Below, one piece after another: positions 14,688-23,947 of a stretch of 36,747 nucleotides of DNA. Position numbers and translations under genes: made by a program. Source of the stretch: Deltaproteobacteria bacterium (lineage in GTDB: Bacteria > Desulfobacterota > Desulfobulbia > Desulfobulbales > SURF-16); NCBI GenBank assembly GCA_030667965.1, contig DAOUUW010000008.1:1-36747 (forward strand). The letters run 5' to 3'. The notes below the pieces were generated by a model. The model worked only from the letters and a program-made list of their open reading frames with translations, ran no database searches and was not told the DNA's origin. Each line of letters starts with the position of its first letter. Position 1 is the first letter of the stretch.

Positions 14688-15848
14688 ATGAAACGTTTTT
14701 TTCTTTCAACTGTAACGATTCTGTCCCTTTGGGCTCTGGCACTTGTTGCCTTGCCTGGGTCTTTACAGGCCAAGGAGATCAAAGTCGGAGCAATCCTGGC
14801 CGAAACCGGCGGAGCGTCTTTTCTGGGCGGCCCTGAAGGACGGACCATCAGAATGCTGGTGGATAAAATAAATGCCGACGGCGGTATTAACGGCGATACC
14901 ATCAAGCTCATTATCAAAGACTCCGGAGCCAATCCTGAAAAGGCAATTTCTTTTGCCAAGCAGCTCATTGAAGAAGAAAACGTCCTCGCCATCCTTGGAC
15001 CTTCCACCAGCGGCGAAACAATGAAAATCAAACAAATCTGTGAGCAGGGAAAGACAATTCTGCTCTCCTGCGCTGCAGCTGAAGTCATTGTTGACCCGGT
15101 TGCCCAGTATGTTTTCAAAACCCCCCAGAAAGACAGTTTTGCTGTTAAAAAAATCTATATGGAAATGAATAAATTAGGCATTTCCAAGATTGCGGTTTTG
15201 GCGGGTAACACCGGTTTCGGTAAGGCAGGAAAAGGCCAGCTGGTTAAAATTGCCCCTGAATTCGGCATCGAAGTTGTCGCCACCGAAGTGTACGATAAAA
15301 AGGCAACCGATCTCAGTGCAGTCATTGCCAAAATCAAGGCAAACAAAGACATCCAGGCCGTTGTAAACTGGTCCATTGTTCCGGCCCAGGCTATTGTTGC
15401 CAAGAACATCCGCCAGGCCGGTTGGGATGTCCCCATCTTCCAGAGCCACGGTTTTGGTAACATTAAATACGTTGAAGCTGCAGGTGCGGCTGCTGAAGGA
15501 ATCATCTTCCCTTGCGGCCGTCTGCTTGTAGCGGACAGCCTGCCTGACAGCAATCCCCAGAAAACAGTGCTGATGCAGTATAAACATGATTATGAAACAA
15601 AATTCTCCGAAACGGCCAGCACCTTTGGCGGCCATGGTTATGACGCAATCATGATTCTCACCGAAGCTATTAAGGCTGCCGGCAGCACCGAAATGGAGAA
15701 AGTCCGTAGTGCCATTGAAAATCTGCAGGGCTTTGTCGGCACCGGTGGTGTTTTCAACTTCACGCCGGCCGACCATAACGGCCTTGATATGGACTCTTTT
15801 GCCATGATGACTGTGAAAGACGGCAAATTTGTCCTTTATGAAAATTAA
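14688..15848 (+). CDS. livK: Branched-chain-amino-acid-type ABC transporter, periplasmic binding protein
   Basis: The 386-residue binding protein has a signal peptide (MKRFFLSTVT... GSLQAKE, cleavage after about residue 28) and a Leu/Ile/Val-binding fold beginning IKVGAILAETGGASFLGG. The ligand may be a branched-chain or aromatic amino acid or an aryl acid; the ior-paaK context favours aromatic compounds, but this is inference. AAAGGAG precedes the ATG. A terminator-like hairpin directly after the stop probably reduces read-through into livH, giving the usual excess of binding protein over permease. Confidence 0.9.
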   Translation: MKRFFLSTVTILSLWALALVALPGSLQAKEIKVGAILAETGGASFLGGPEGRTIRMLVDKINADGGINGDTIKLIIKDSGANPEKAISFAKQLIEEENVLAILGPSTSGETMKIKQICEQGKTILLSCAAAEVIVDPVAQYVFKTPQKDSFAVKKIYMEMNKLGISKIAVLAGNTGFGKAGKGQLVKIAPEFGIEVVATEVYDKKATDLSAVIAKIKANKDIQAVVNWSIVPAQAIVAKNIRQAGWDVPIFQSHGFGNIKYVEAAGAAAEGIIFPCGRLLVADSLPDSNPQKTVLMQYKHDYETKFSETASTFGGHGYDAIMILTEAIKAAGSTEMEKVRSAIENLQGFVGTGGVFNFTPADHNGLDMDSFAMMTVKDGKFVLYEN

Positions 15849-15874
15849 CAGGAACCGTTCTTTTTAGAATGAAG

Positions 15875-15908
15875 GGGCTGCGGATATTTTTCGGCAGTCC
15901 TTTTTTTT
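15875..15908 (+). terminator. Partial terminator between livK and livH
   Basis: GGGCTGC (15875-15881) pairs with GCAGTCC (15894-15900), seven base pairs including one G-T, around a 12-base loop and followed by eight T residues. It sits 26 bases after the livK stop. As livHMGF have no obvious separate promoter, it most likely acts as an attenuator. Confidence 0.7.
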
Positions 15909-15950
15909 CTGCTTTGTTCCTGAATGCACACTGTTTTATTAAAAAAAAAT

Positions 15951-15998
15951 GTAACTGTTCAGCTGGATAAACCGAAGACTGAACACCTGAATAGTTAC
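15951..15998. mobile_element. 48-bp inverted-repeat pair with IS66-like ends
   Basis: GTAACTGTTCAGCTG and CACCTGAATAGTTAC are inverted copies with two mismatches, separated by 18 bases. The unit starts GTAA, ends TTAC and is flanked on each side by AAAAAAAT (15943-15950 and 15999-16006). Terminal GTAA and 8-bp target duplications are hallmarks of the IS66 family, so this may be a minimal remnant with little more than the two ends. The A-rich flanks make the duplication weak evidence, and a simple regulatory hairpin is the alternative. Confidence 0.4.
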
Positions 15999-16015
15999 AA
16001 AAAAATCATGCAGCA

Positions 16016-16906
16016 ATGACATCGGAACTTTTTTTACAATATCTTTTTGCCGGCATAACCTATGGCAGCATTTACGCTATTGTCGCCATTGGTTTTAATA
16101 TTATTTACAATACCACCGGCATCATTAATTTTGCCCAGGGAGAATTTGTCATGCTTGGCGGCATGCTGTCCATCTCCCTCCATACTTTTCTTCCCCTGCC
16201 CCTGGCAATCGCTATTGCCGTTATCATAACCATGATAATCGGCGCCCTTATTGAGATAATTTTTATTCGCTGGCTTGAAAGCCCTTCAGTGCTGCGCATG
16301 ATCATTATCACCATAGGCATTTCCATTTTAATACGCGAAGCTGCCCTGCATGTATGGGGAGAGGGTGTACGGTCACTGCCGTATTTTAACGGCAATGAAA
16401 TTTCTTCAATCCGCATTCTGTCAACAAATGTTTCTCCGCAGGTTCTCTGGGTTATTGGCGTTTGCGCTGTTATTGTTGTGCTGCTCAGCCTCTTTTTCAA
16501 ATTCACCTCCCTGGGGCAGGAAATGAGGGCCTGTTCGTCCAACAGGCTGGCCGCCACCCTATGCGGTATTAATACAAAAAACATGGTGACCCTCTCCTTC
16601 ATGCTCAGCGCAGCAATCGGCGCCCTGGCCGGATGTGTCGTCTCGCCGATTACCTATACGCAGTATGACAGTGGTACCGGCCTTGCTATTAAGGGATTCA
16701 CCGTGGCCGTTTTAGGCGGCCTGGGCAACAGTATGGCTGCCGTAAGCGCCGGCTTGTTGCTCGGCATCATTGAGGCCTTCAGTATCGACATCGTCCCGCT
16801 GGCTTTTCAGGATGCCATTTCCATCTCCATTCTTCTCATAATTCTCTTTGTCCGACCCCATGGTTTGTTCGGCAGCAAGGAAGCTGCAGGATTAAAGGAA
16901 TTTTGA
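16016..16906 (+). CDS. livH: Branched-chain-amino-acid-type ABC transporter, permease LivH
   Basis: The 296-residue permease has about eight hydrophobic segments, the LivH-type opening GITYGSIYAIVAIGFNIIYNTTGIINFAQG and the cytoplasmic EMRACSSNRLAATLCGI loop that contacts the ATPases. It pairs with LivM in the membrane. There is no Shine-Dalgarno sequence before the ATG. Instead a three-codon frame ATG-CAG-CAA-TGA (16008-16019) overlaps the start as ATGA, preceded by the 48-bp inverted repeat. The stop overlaps the livM start. Confidence 0.93.
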   Translation: MTSELFLQYLFAGITYGSIYAIVAIGFNIIYNTTGIINFAQGEFVMLGGMLSISLHTFLPLPLAIAIAVIITMIIGALIEIIFIRWLESPSVLRMIIITIGISILIREAALHVWGEGVRSLPYFNGNEISSIRILSTNVSPQVLWVIGVCAVIVVLLSLFFKFTSLGQEMRACSSNRLAATLCGINTKNMVTLSFMLSAAIGALAGCVVSPITYTQYDSGTGLAIKGFTVAVLGGLGNSMAAVSAGLLLGIIEAFSIDIVPLAFQDAISISILLIILFVRPHGLFGSKEAAGLKEF

Positions 16907-17970
16907 TGAAGACACAAAGATTTATCCCATTTTTTCTTCTGGCTCTGGTTCTTGCCGGGTTGCAGTTCCTGACCCAGATAACCGACACTTCATATTATCT
17001 GACCCAGATGACCATGACGGCATACTATTCCCTGGTCATTATAGGACTTTGCCTGGTCATGGGCTATGCCGGTCAAATCTCCCTTGGGCATGCCGGTTTT
17101 TTTGCCATCGGCGGCTATACCTCTGCCGTCCTGACAACCTATAACCTTATTCATCTCCTTGAAAAGGGCAACAGCTTTGTTCTTTTTCTTGCCGGCAAAG
17201 GACTGCTGGTTAATGGTGAAAACCTTTACGGAGAATCGCTCCTCTATGTCACACCATGGCTTGCCTGTATTCTCGCCCTCGTCCTGACCGCCCTGATCGC
17301 TTTTTTAATCGGTATTCCGGTGCTGAAACTTAAAGGCCATTATCTTGCCATGGCCACCATGGGTTTTGGTATAATTATTTACCGTGTGGTGCTTGCTTGG
17401 GAAATTATGGGTGAGGCGGACGGTATTTCCGATGTGCCGGGATTCACATTAATGCCCGGCATTACCGTTAATGGTGATTTCAGTAACCGGATACAAAATT
17501 ATTATATTGCCTGCACCATTCTCCTTGTCGCATTTATCCTGCTTCAGAATCTTATACATTCACGTGTAGGTCGGGCATTACGGGCCATTCACGGATCAGA
17601 GGAGGCCGCTGATGCAATGGGTGTCAACACAGCACGGTATAAACTCTACACCTTTGTACTCAGTGCTGTCTTTGCGGCATTGGCCGGTATTTTCCTCACC
17701 CACTACAATGGCGGTATCGGCCCTTCTGAAGCTGGAATCATGAAATCAGTGCGATATGTGGCAATCGTGGCAATCGGCGGCATGGCCAGCATGTGGGGAA
17801 CATTGATAATGGCATCCGTTCTTAACTTTCTTTCCCTGCGCGGCCTGTTTGGTTCCTATGACGATGCTGTTTTCGGGGTTATTCTCATTATTATTATGCT
17901 CTTTGCCCCTGACGGAATACTGCGTCTGCATATCTGGCAACGATTTAAAAAATTTAAAACAGGCAAATAA
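16906..17970 (+). CDS. livM: Branched-chain-amino-acid-type ABC transporter, permease LivM
   Basis: The 354-residue permease has the LivM signature GYAGQISLGHAGFFAIGGYTSA and the EAADAMGVNTARYKL coupling loop. The track starts one codon early at a TTG; the ATG at 16906 overlaps the livH stop (TGATG) and follows AAGGAA at normal spacing. A loop of about 35 residues between the early membrane segments (LLEKGNSFVLFLAGKGLLVN) makes it slightly longer than enteric LivM cores. No defects are seen. Confidence 0.93.
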   Translation: MKTQRFIPFFLLALVLAGLQFLTQITDTSYYLTQMTMTAYYSLVIIGLCLVMGYAGQISLGHAGFFAIGGYTSAVLTTYNLIHLLEKGNSFVLFLAGKGLLVNGENLYGESLLYVTPWLACILALVLTALIAFLIGIPVLKLKGHYLAMATMGFGIIIYRVVLAWEIMGEADGISDVPGFTLMPGITVNGDFSNRIQNYYIACTILLVAFILLQNLIHSRVGRALRAIHGSEEAADAMGVNTARYKLYTFVLSAVFAALAGIFLTHYNGGIGPSEAGIMKSVRYVAIVAIGGMASMWGTLIMASVLNFLSLRGLFGSYDDAVFGVILIIIMLFAPDGILRLHIWQRFKKFKTGK

Positions 17971-17981
17971 ACGAGACTGAA

Positions 17982-18752
17982 ATGACACTTTTAGATGTTA
18001 AAAATGTCAATAAACGCTTTGGTGGACTTCAAGCGGTAAGCGATGTAAGTTTTACCGTGGATCGAGGTATGATCAAGGCCGTCATTGGCCCTAACGGAGC
18101 CGGAAAGACGACACTTTTCAATCTTATCTCCGGCAACACCCCCCTCAACTCCGGCACAATTTCCTTTAACAATAAGAAAATTCATGGCTTTAAACCATAT
18201 CAGGTTGCCCAATGCGGTATTTCCCGCACCTTCCAGAACATCAAACTTTTTCATGATATGACGGCCCTGGAAAACGTCATGGTTGGTCGCCACACGAAAA
18301 GCCGTGCCGGATTTATGGCAGGCATGTTTCATCTGCCGTTTACCTGGGGTGAAGAAAAAGAAATCCGGCATAAATGCCTTGAACTCCTTGAGCTTCTTGA
18401 AATAAGAGAACTGGCGGATGTTGAGGCTACAAGCCTTTCCTTTGGACAGCAGCGTGCCGTGGAGTTTGCCAGAGCACTGGCTTCAGAGCCCGACCTGCTG
18501 CTGCTTGATGAGCCTGCGGCCGGTCTCAATATTTATGAAACTGCCGAGATTGCACGCCTCATCAGCAAAATCCGCTCACAGGGAATAACGGTTCTGCTTG
18601 TTGAACATGACATGTCCCTGGTTATGGATATTTCCGACGAAATTGTTGTTTTAAGTTTCGGCCGGAAAATAGCTGAAGATACACCACGTGAAATACAGCA
18701 GAACAAAGAAGTGATACAAATTTATCTTGGTGACGATGATGTTGAGAATTAA
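17982..18752 (+). CDS. livG: Branched-chain-amino-acid-type ABC transporter, ATPase LivG
   Basis: The 256-residue ATPase has Walker A GPNGAGKTT, the LivG-type ISRTFQNIKLF Q-loop, signature LSFGQQRAVEFARAL, Walker B LLLLDEPAAGLN and the switch histidine in LLVEHDMSLV. It energises LivHM together with LivF. It starts eleven bases after livM and overlaps livF by 14 bases. Confidence 0.94.
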   Translation: MTLLDVKNVNKRFGGLQAVSDVSFTVDRGMIKAVIGPNGAGKTTLFNLISGNTPLNSGTISFNNKKIHGFKPYQVAQCGISRTFQNIKLFHDMTALENVMVGRHTKSRAGFMAGMFHLPFTWGEEKEIRHKCLELLELLEIRELADVEATSLSFGQQRAVEFARALASEPDLLLLDEPAAGLNIYETAEIARLISKIRSQGITVLLVEHDMSLVMDISDEIVVLSFGRKIAEDTPREIQQNKEVIQIYLGDDDVEN

Positions 18753-19485
18753 AAACCTGGAGTCAGGTTATGGAAAGCTGCGTGTTTTAAAACGCATCTC
18801 CATGCATGTGGACCCAGGGGAAATCGTCACCATTATCGGTGCCAACGGTGCCGGTAAAACAACACTTCTCTACACAATTGCCGGCATGATTAAAGCTTCT
18901 GACGGTGAAATTGTTTTACTGGGCGACATAATCAGCAATACCAAACCCGAAAAAATAGTTGCTGCCGGCTGCTCTCTCGTGCCTGAAGGACGGCAAGTTT
19001 TTTCTACTCTTTCCGTGCACGAGAACCTTATCCTGGGCGGTTATGTGCAATACAAGAGACAAAAACAGGATACCAAAAAGGAACTACAGAAAATTTATGA
19101 TATTTTCCCTGTTTTAAAAGAACGGGAAAATCAGCTTGCCGGCACTCTTTCCGGTGGAGAGCAACAAATGCTTTCCATGGGGCGCTCCCTGATGGCAAAA
19201 CCGAAACTCATCATGCTGGACGAACCGTCAACCGGCCTGGCCCCACTGATCATTAAAAATATCTTTCAGATTATTTTACAGCTTCAACAATCCGGCAACA
19301 CGGTTCTGCTTGTCGAGCAGAATGCCAAAGCAGCCCTTGGTATCTCCGACCGGGGTTATGTCCTTGAAACAGGTAAAATTATTCTCCAGGGACCGGCTGA
19401 AGACCTCCTTGGCAACAGAGACGTGCAACGGGCCTATCTTGGTCGTGATGTTGCAGCTGAAGGTGCTGTTTGTGAGCTGGATTAG
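18739..19485 (+). CDS. livF: Branched-chain-amino-acid-type ABC transporter, ATPase LivF
   Basis: The ~248-residue ATPase has Walker A GANGAGKTT, signature LSGGEQQMLSMGRSL, Walker B LIMLDEPSTGLAP and LLVEQNAKAAL. The track begins at a TTG (18727), but ATG codons at 18736 and 18739 lie inside the end of livG. The latter (MLRIKNLESGYG) matches the family N-terminus and has GGTGA upstream, so I use it. It is the last transporter gene; the second CoA ligase follows 30 bases later. Confidence 0.93.
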   Translation: MLRIKNLESGYGKLRVLKRISMHVDPGEIVTIIGANGAGKTTLLYTIAGMIKASDGEIVLLGDIISNTKPEKIVAAGCSLVPEGRQVFSTLSVHENLILGGYVQYKRQKQDTKKELQKIYDIFPVLKERENQLAGTLSGGEQQMLSMGRSLMAKPKLIMLDEPSTGLAPLIIKNIFQIILQLQQSGNTVLLVEQNAKAALGISDRGYVLETGKIILQGPAEDLLGNRDVQRAYLGRDVAAEGAVCELD

Positions 19486-19515
19486 CAGCCATTTATTGAA
19501 TTTGGAGGTTTTGAT

Positions 19516-20814
19516 ATGTACTGGGATGAAACAAAAGAATGTATGCCGCGGGAAAATCTTGAGCAGGTGCAGCTTGAACGGCTCCAATCAACACTTTATC
19601 GAGTTGCAACCCATGTCCCCTTTTACCGTAAAAAGTTCAAAGAACTCAAGGTTGATCCTGACGGATTTCGTTCTCTTGAGGGGCTGAGAAATCTGCCTTT
19701 TACAACAAAGGATGATTTACGCAACAACTATCCTTACGGACTTTTTGCCGTTCCCCTGCGCGATGTTGTCAGAGTTCATGCATCATCAGGCACGACCGGC
19801 ATAGCCACCGTTGTCGGCTACACGAAAAACGACATAAAAAACTGGGCCGATATGGTTGCCCGTGTTCTCACGGCAACTGGTGTGACAAAGGATGATGTTG
19901 TGCAGATAGCTTTCGGCTACGGACTTTTTACCGGCGGTTTCGGCCTGCATTACGGTTCAGAAAGAATCGGTGCTTCAGTTATTCCCATCTCCAGCGGCAA
20001 CACGAAACGGCAGATACAGATCATGCAGGACTTCAAGACCACCACTTTAATCTGCACACCCAGTTATGCCCTGCTCCTTGCCGACAAAATGATGGAAATG
20101 AATATTAACATAAACGCCCTTGCACTGCGATATGGTCTTTTCGGCGGAGAACCATGGTCTGAGGAGATGCGCAGGGAAATTAGCAGCAAGCTCAACATTA
20201 TTGCCACGGACAACTATGGGCTCAGTGAGGTTATGGGACCTGGTGTTGCCGGCGAGTGCAGTCAGTGCAACGGATTGCACATCAATGAAGACCATTTCCT
20301 GGTTGAGGTCATCAATCCTGACACCATGGAACCTGTTGAACCGGGTGACCTGGGAGAACTTGTATTCACCACCCTGACCAAGGAAGCTTTCCCTGTTATC
20401 CGCTACCGGACCCGTGATCTTGCACGGCTTCTTCCCGAACCCTGCCCGTGTGGTCGTACATTTCGCCGAATGAGCCGGGTCATTGGTCGCACAGACGACA
20501 TGCTTATCATCAAGGGAGTCAATGTCTACCCGATGCAGATTGAATCAATTCTTTTTGATATCAAGGGCACGGAACCACATTACCAAATCGTTGTTGAAAG
20601 GGAGGGCCGTCTTGACAAGGTGACTGTGCTGGTTGAGGTAATGGAATCCATCTTTTTTGACCAGATGAAAAAACAGAGGCAACTGATAGACCATATCAAA
20701 AAAAAGCTGACCTCTGAACTTGGAATCGATGTTGATGTCAAGCTCGTTGAAGAAAAAACACTGGAGCGCTTTGAAGGGAAGGCAAAAAGAGTTATAGATA
20801 AACGCAATCTTTAA
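19516..20814 (+). CDS. paaK: Phenylacetate-CoA ligase, second copy
   Basis: The 432-residue protein is clearly paralogous to the first ligase along its whole length, well over half identical by eye. It has the same HASSGTTG loop, YGLSE motif, [14 protein letters not shown] segment and [14 protein letters not shown] terminus. Differences in the region that follows YGLSE ([15 protein letters not shown] versus [16 protein letters not shown]), the VFGAEPWS versus LFGGEPWS segment and the C-terminal domain suggest a different substrate preference. A TTTGGAGG site lies eight bases before the ATG. It is the last gene of the plus-strand operon and ends at a strong bidirectional terminator. Confidence 0.92.
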   Translation: MYWDETKECMPRENLEQVQLERLQSTLYRVATHVPFYRKKFKELKVDPDGFRSLEGLRNLPFTTKDDLRNNYPYGLFAVPLRDVVRVHASSGTTGIATVVGYTKNDIKNWADMVARVLTATGVTKDDVVQIAFGYGLFTGGFGLHYGSERIGASVIPISSGNTKRQIQIMQDFKTTTLICTPSYALLLADKMMEMNININALALRYGLFGGEPWSEEMRREISSKLNIIATDNYGLSEVMGPGVAGECSQCNGLHINEDHFLVEVINPDTMEPVEPGDLGELVFTTLTKEAFPVIRYRTRDLARLLPEPCPCGRTFRRMSRVIGRTDDMLIIKGVNVYPMQIESILFDIKGTEPHYQIVVEREGRLDKVTVLVEVMESIFFDQMKKQRQLIDHIKKKLTSELGIDVDVKLVEEKTLERFEGKAKRVIDKRNL

Positions 20815-20820
20815 ACATAA

Positions 20821-20849
20821 AAAAAGCCCGCCATTAAGGCGGGCTTTTT
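20821..20849. terminator. Bidirectional intrinsic terminator between paaK2 and the cold-shock gene
   Basis: AAAAAGCCCGCC and GGCGGGCTTTTT form a perfect 12-base inverted repeat around ATTAA. A- and T-tracts on either side allow termination of both convergent units. Confidence 0.93.
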
Positions 20850-20872
20850 AATATAATGTAATAGAAAAAAGC

Positions 20873-21073
20873 TTAACGTTTCCTTACATTAGCTGCGGCA
20901 GGTCCTTTTTGACCATCTACAATATCAAAAACTACAGCCTGGCCCTCACCCAAGGTCTTAAAGCCTTCCTCTTCAATTGCTGAAAAATGCACAAACACAT
21001 CATCGCCATCTTCGCGTTCAATAAAACCAAAACCCTTTGACTCATTAAACCACTTAACTTTTCCTTCTACCAT
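20873..21073 (-). CDS. Cold-shock domain protein (CspA family)
   Basis: The 66-residue single cold-shock domain has RNP1 KGFGFIERE (about 13-21) and RNP2 DVFVHFSAI. It binds single-stranded nucleic acids and acts as an RNA chaperone. AAGGAG lies eight bases before the ATG. It is monocistronic, closed by the shared bidirectional terminator, with a candidate promoter about 130 bases upstream, so its mRNA would have the long leader typical of csp genes. Which csp paralog it represents cannot be said. Confidence 0.93.
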   Translation of the reverse strand: MVEGKVKWFNESKGFGFIEREDGDDVFVHFSAIEEEGFKTLGEGQAVVFDIVDGQKGPAAANVRKR

Positions 21074-21202
21074 CTTGCTGCTCCTTCATTCCCTTCAGGA
21101 ATACTTAAAAAAATAAAAAAATTACATATTTCGCAGGTTAGAATAATAAATTTACCCTAAAAAACGTAAATCCTACAAAAAATGTAAATGTACTGACTTT
21201 AG

Positions 21203-21231
21203 CTAATACCAAAAGAATTAGACCAAAGCAA
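21203..21231 (-). promoter_or_regulatory. Candidate promoter of the cold-shock gene
   Basis: On the minus strand TTGCTT and TATTAG are spaced by 17 bases. This predicts a transcript start near 21196 and a leader of about 120 bases. The leader is AT-rich with runs of A and T, as in cold-regulated mRNAs. Support is consensus only. Confidence 0.4.
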
Positions 21232-21251
21232 GAAACTTTTACTATTTCCAT

Positions 21252-21283
21252 AAAAAAACCCGGAACACGTTATATGTCCCAGG
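21252..21283 (-). terminator. Terminator of the ribosomal superoperon
   Basis: On the minus strand CCTGGGACA pairs with TGTTCCGGG (nine base pairs, two G-T) around a seven-base loop and is followed by seven T residues. It lies about 30 bases after the rplQ stop. Confidence 0.85.
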
Positions 21284-21315
21284 TAAAAATAACTCAAAAA
21301 TGAAAAACTAATTTT

Positions 21316-21702
21316 TTAGTTGCCGGCGTTATTTCCTGATTCAGCCTGATAATTTACAAGCTCAATAATGGCCATTGGTGCGGCATCCCCGATCCTGTTA
21401 CCGGTCTGAATAATACGAGTATAGCCACCATTCCTGTCCATATATTCGTTGCTCAGCTTATCAAAAAGCTTATCAACAACTCTTTTGTCACGAATAAAGG
21501 AAAGAGCCTGACGTCTTGCGTGCAAATCACCACGCTTGCCAAGAGAAATCATTTTATCAGCAACTTTACGAAGTTCTTTTGCTTTCGGAGTTGTGGTAAC
21601 TATTCTCTCATGCTCAAGTAAAGAAGTAACCATATTACGCATCAAAGCCTTACGATGTGCAGTGGTGCGACCAAGTCTTCTTCCTGTTTTTCTATGCCTC
21701 AT
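21316..21702 (-). CDS. rplQ: Ribosomal protein L17
   Basis: The 128-residue protein has the L17 signature [20 protein letters not shown]. It sits near the exit-tunnel opening of the 50S subunit. The start lies eleven bases inside rpoA, implying coupled translation. It is the last gene of the alpha segment, with a short Ser/Asn-rich tail after the conserved core. Confidence 0.97.
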   Translation of the reverse strand: MRHRKTGRRLGRTTAHRKALMRNMVTSLLEHERIVTTTPKAKELRKVADKMISLGKRGDLHARRQALSFIRDKRVVDKLFDKLSNEYMDRNGGYTRIIQTGNRIGDAAPMAIIELVNYQAESGNNAGN

Positions 21703-22768
21703 TGTTTAACCTCACATCATCCTGATCATCAGCGATAGATGATTCAGGTGGTTCCCAATTATCTATTTTCATACCAAGTGAAAGATCCATCACTGAAAGA
21801 AGCTGCTTAATTTCATTGAGTGATTTTCTGCCAAAATTCTTTGTTTTAAGCATTTCGGCTTCTGTTTTCTGTACTAGTTCACCGATAAAACATATTTGAG
21901 CATTACGCAGGCAATTAGCAGAACGAACAGAGAGCTCCAAATCTTCAACACTTCGAGATAAACCTGGATTAACCTCATTATCATCAAAATCATCTTTCTT
22001 TTCTACAATTTGAGGTTCAACCTGTTTTTCATCAAAATTGATAAAAACATTCATCTGCTCTTTCTGGATTTTAGCTGCATATGCAAGCGCATCTTCAGGC
22101 TTTACGCTCCCGTCGGTATGTATTTCCATGGTCAGCTTATCATAGTCGGTACGCTGACCTATACGGGATTGGCTGACAATTGTTTTGACTTTTTTTATCG
22201 GTGTAAAAATAGCATCTACAGGGATAACACCAACAGCCTGGTCTTCATGTTTATTTTTTTCTGCAGGAGAATAGCCCTTGCCCCATTTTACCTCAAACTC
22301 GGCAACAAACTGACCATCACCACTTATTGTACAGATATGTTTATCAGGATTCATAACCTCAACAAAAGCACCTGTAATTATATCAGCAGCAGTAACCGAA
22401 CCTTTCTCTCTCTTCTCAATCTTGACAATAGCTGTTTCATCATGAAAAAGCTTTAAGCGTACTTCTTTTAAATTCAATATGATTTCAGTCACATCTTCCA
22501 ATATACCCGGAAGTGTGGAGAACTCGTGCAATGCACCGTCTATTTTAACGGCAGTAATCGCAGCGCCCTGTACAGAAGAAAGAAGTATTCGCCTCAATCC
22601 ATTGCCAATGGTGGTTGCAAAACCCCGTTCTAGTGGCTGGCATATAAATTTACCATAGCTCTCAGTATGGGTATGCTTGTCAACTTCTAAAGGATTAGCT
22701 ACAATAAGATCGCGCCAATTACGATAAAATGGAGTAGATTCCTGAATCAGGATTTCCTCATTTGTCAT
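21692..22768 (-). CDS. rpoA: RNA polymerase alpha subunit
   Basis: The 358-residue protein has an N-terminal dimerisation domain ([16 protein letters not shown] motif) and a C-terminal promoter/activator-binding domain ([34 protein letters not shown]). The acidic linker ([15 protein letters not shown]) and a C-terminal extension rich in Asp/Glu make it somewhat longer than E. coli alpha (329). It lies 51 bases after rpsD and is an ordinary member of the alpha operon. Confidence 0.98.
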   Translation of the reverse strand: MTNEEILIQESTPFYRNWRDLIVANPLEVDKHTHTESYGKFICQPLERGFATTIGNGLRRILLSSVQGAAITAVKIDGALHEFSTLPGILEDVTEIILNLKEVRLKLFHDETAIVKIEKREKGSVTAADIITGAFVEVMNPDKHICTISGDGQFVAEFEVKWGKGYSPAEKNKHEDQAVGVIPVDAIFTPIKKVKTIVSQSRIGQRTDYDKLTMEIHTDGSVKPEDALAYAAKIQKEQMNVFINFDEKQVEPQIVEKKDDFDDNEVNPGLSRSVEDLELSVRSANCLRNAQICFIGELVQKTEAEMLKTKNFGRKSLNEIKQLLSVMDLSLGMKIDNWEPPESSIADDQDDVRLNNEA

Positions 22769-22819
22769 TATAATTCTCTTGGTCTATTTCCAAATAGTCA
22801 AAGGGAGTAACATTAACCA

Positions 22820-23449
22820 TTACTTGGAATAAAGTTCGACAATAAGCTGTTCCTGGATCGGCATGGTAATATCCTGCCTTTCAGGCATGGCTTTAGCTTT
22901 ACCACTAAAGTTGGTTTGATCAAGTTCAAGCCAGTTAGGAATCCCACGGCGGGCAACAGCTTCAAGGCTGTCAGTAATTGCTTCAATCTTACGACTTTTT
23001 TCTCGGATGGAAATAACATCATTCACAGAAACAAAAAATGAAGGTATATTTACTTTTTTACCGTTTATCAGAACATGGCTATGCTTTACAAGTTGCCTGC
23101 CCTGTGTCCTTGAGGACGCAAAACCCAACCTGAAAACTACATTATCAAGCCTTCTTTCGAGCAGAACAAGGAGATTTTCACCTGCTACGCCTTTTGCTCT
23201 CTCAGCCTGCTCAAAGTACCTTCTAAATTGGCCCTCAAGCATGCCGTAAGCACGGCGCACTTTCTGCTTTTCTCTCAACTGAATAGAGTAATCAGATTCC
23301 TTCCTCATCCTGGCCTGCCCATGCTGCCCAGGAGGAAATGCCCTTCTTTCAAAAGCGCATTTATCAGAATAACACCTGTCTCCTTTCAGAAACAATTTAA
23401 TTTTTTCTCTGCGGCATTGCCTGCAGACCGCTCCTCTATATCTTGCCAA
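22820..23449 (-). CDS. rpsD: Ribosomal protein S4 (TTG start)
   Basis: The 209-residue primary 16S-binding protein has an N-terminal Cys cluster (C9, C12, C26, C31) of the zinc-containing S4 type, followed by the S4 RNA-binding domain ([15 protein letters not shown]). The start codon is TTG with GGAGGG five bases upstream, and the conserved MARYRGAVC confirms it. In E. coli S4 represses its own alpha operon; whether that holds here cannot be seen. Confidence 0.97.
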   Translation of the reverse strand: MARYRGAVCRQCRREKIKLFLKGDRCYSDKCAFERRAFPPGQHGQARMRKESDYSIQLREKQKVRRAYGMLEGQFRRYFEQAERAKGVAGENLLVLLERRLDNVVFRLGFASSRTQGRQLVKHSHVLINGKKVNIPSFFVSVNDVISIREKSRKIEAITDSLEAVARRGIPNWLELDQTNFSGKAKAMPERQDITMPIQEQLIVELYSK

Positions 23450-23511
23450 TGTATCCCTCCGTTATTACATGTTCAATAACGTTTCGGTCATAAAATTTCT
23501 AATTACGCTGC

Positions 23512-23904
23512 TTATACTCTTCTTCTCTTGGGAGGCTTACAGCCATTATGAGGAACAGGGGTAACATCACAGATCCTGCTCACTTCAAAACCGACCGATT
23601 GTAAAGTACGAATCGCAGATTCCCTGCCGGGACCTGGGCCCTTTACCTTAACCTCTACTTTACGCATACCATGTTCCATTGCAACCTTCGCAGCAGTCTC
23701 TACAGCATTCTGTGCGGCAAAAGGAGTACTTTTTCTAGAACCTTTAAAACCCAAAACTCCGGAACTAGACCACGATATAACATTGCCCTGCTTATCAGAA
23801 ATGGTAATCAGGGTATTATTAAAAGTAGATTTTATATGAACAATACCTTCCGGTACATTCTTTTTTTCTTTACGCTTAGTGGTACGTTTCTTCGGACTAG
23901 CCAT
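23512..23904 (-). CDS. rpsK: Ribosomal protein S11
   Basis: The 130-residue platform protein of the 30S subunit has the typical [20 protein letters not shown] core and the [10 protein letters not shown] tail. It starts with ATG with AGGAG upstream, between rpsM and rpsD as in most bacteria. Confidence 0.97.
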   Translation of the reverse strand: MASPKKRTTKRKEKKNVPEGIVHIKSTFNNTLITISDKQGNVISWSSSGVLGFKGSRKSTPFAAQNAVETAAKVAMEHGMRKVEVKVKGPGPGRESAIRTLQSVGFEVSRICDVTPVPHNGCKPPKRRRV

Positions 23905-23947
23905 GTATTTCTCCTGTTCAAGTCCTTTTTAATGCAGACAAAAAAAA

